Notes under the pieces: model-generated
The model's input: the letters and a program-made list of their open reading frames with translations, nothing else
What the model was told of the DNA's origin: nothing
The model's database searches: none
Shown: positions 62,950 to 64,000 of the stretch, one piece after another
How positions within the stretch are numbered: position 1 is the stretch's first letter
Layout: each line of letters starts with the position of its first letter
From: Lepidostoma basale
Taxonomy: Eukaryota; Arthropoda; Insecta; Trichoptera; Lepidostomatidae
Direction: 5' to 3'
Length of the DNA: 64,000 nucleotides
NCBI GenBank assembly: GCA_022606425.2
Contig: JAHDVF020000590.1
Coordinates: 1,054,001-1,118,000, forward strand
Program-made: the position numbers and the translations under genes

Positions 62950-63415
62950 AATTCAAATCAAATCAAACCAAATCAGTTTATTTAAATAATATATACATAA
63001 AACATAATACCAGGAACCCATTAGTGATGGTTCAACATTAGGAAGACAATACACTTTCTGAAGTCAAGAGTATTTGTCCCCTGAACGTACTTGTACTAAT
63101 ATGAAAGACGTCGATCTCCAAGGAGACGTTCAGCAGACTAATTGCTCTTCCCACCGGTGTCACCAGAGGCAGATTGGTTCTGGCGGCCGGTAGGTGAAAC
63201 AATCTGTGCTGTCGCTGTCGAATATATCTATCGGGGACAAAAAGACCAACATCCTGCAGTACAGCCGAGTCCTCGAAGTATCCCCTGTTTAATCTAAAAA
63301 AATGGGTTATTAGATGTCCATCTCTTTGAAGCTGTAGAGAATTGGTTCCGAGCATTCCCAAAAGAAGTGCCGTGGGATAGAGCCACGGATAACTACCATA
63401 CTCCCTCATGTACCC
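62950..63415 (-). pseudogene. CR1/jockey-group LINE C-terminus, (TTGAT)n tail
   Basis: The tail complement AAATCAAATCAAACCAAATC is at 62954. One uninterrupted minus-strand frame (63038-63409, 123 codons) reads EYGSYPWLYPTALLLGMLGT, FFRLNRGYFEDSAVL, GLFVPDRYIRQRQHRLF, AARTNLPLVTPVGRAIS, ending LTSESVLSS. Unbroken over its length, so relatively young, but missing the RT domain. Confidence 0.85.
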
Positions 63416-64000
63416 TATCTGGATAGTAGCTCGTGCCTATCTGGATACTTCAATTCGAGAAGAAGTTCGATCCAGGAGCACTCGAGAAATGATGCAACAT
63501 CAAGAAAGCTACAACTATTATTCAGAATCAAGAGCATTTGTCCGAATGATTTTTGAAGTTAGTTTTCAATCATAAGCATCAATAAATGGATCAGGTTTAT
63601 TTGATTGTTTTTGAATAAAAAATGTGACCTGGCTCTAAGTATGTTTTTGGTATTATTTGCCACTAATTTACTATACTATATTTTATGAAGCTGATGTAAA
63701 AGGGTCGAAACCATTTTCTCATTACGTAATCGATTGATTCAGCAATCGTCCGAATATGGTGAGGAGTATGAAACAATAAAATATGAATTAATAATATGAA
63801 AGTCAACACAGCGCTGGAGGTTCCTCATTGTGCCTTAAACTTCATTTTAATTTCTATTGTTGGAAATGAAAGCGTCCACACCTCGCGGCTCCATTCAACT
63901 CTCTGCCATTGAAATTAATTAGATGCATTATTGTTTCTTGCTAAAATGCAATGCCATGTGCCATAAACAAACACAACTTTATTTGTTTAATGTTATCATC
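63416..64000. other. Unique intergenic sequence, no gene seen
   Basis: No repeat family or coding frame recognised up to the window edge. Confidence 0.45.

Noticed and set aside
1..64000. CRISPR arrays, operons or bacterial regulatory sites
   Set aside because: No regularly spaced direct repeats with unique spacers. Spliced genes and eukaryotic retroelements make a prokaryotic reading untenable.

Overview
The window looks like nuclear DNA of an insect, most likely a moth or butterfly (Lepidoptera); this is inferred from sequence style, not proven. It is strongly AT-rich. It has no bacterial-type operons, and its few genes are split by GT-AG introns. Most recognisable sequence is mobile-element debris: 5'-truncated non-LTR retrotransposons, tRNA-headed SINEs, a Helitron, two solo-LTR-like insertions, a MITE, and many fold-back elements carrying hammerhead-ribozyme-like cores of the kind known from Penelope-like retroelements.

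Layout. 1-7.3 kb: SINE and LINE fragments and a 1,469-bp solo LTR (4372-5840, TSD AGAT). 7.4-12.7 kb: a Helitron with typical termini, filled with nested and duplicated pieces. 12.7-24.6 kb: LINE 3' ends, ribozyme fold-backs, and two candidate minus-strand small genes (about 14.5-15.0 and 22.7-23.4 kb). 24.6-48.7 kb: gene-poor, more LINE, SINE and fold-back fragments, and isolated GC-rich single-copy islands. 48.8-51.0 kb: weak candidate exons. 51.3-61.0 kb: the only convincing host gene cluster. 61.1-64 kb: LINE, SINE and fold-back fragments again.

The gene cluster holds three genes for short, unsecreted proteins very rich in cysteine and proline: a minus-strand single-exon gene (51372-51728), a plus-strand two-exon gene head-to-head with it (52065-52219 joined to 53930-54164, in phase), and an internal exon of a third gene (55043-55322) with candidate downstream micro-exons at 58921 and 59002. 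Next comes a 221-residue protein with about 20% arginine (60350-61015). Compositions of this kind are known from sperm structural proteins (Drosophila Mst84D/87F type) and from sperm nuclear basic proteins, so a male-germline cluster is a reasonable hypothesis. No expression evidence is available here.

The retroelements form recognisable lineages. One LINE family ends in (TTAG)n. A short non-coding element shares only its last 70 or so bases and so probably borrows its machinery. Several RTE-like families end in (GAA)n, and a CR1/jockey-group family ends in (TTGAT)n. Coordinates of element edges are approximate unless a TSD or splice site is named.
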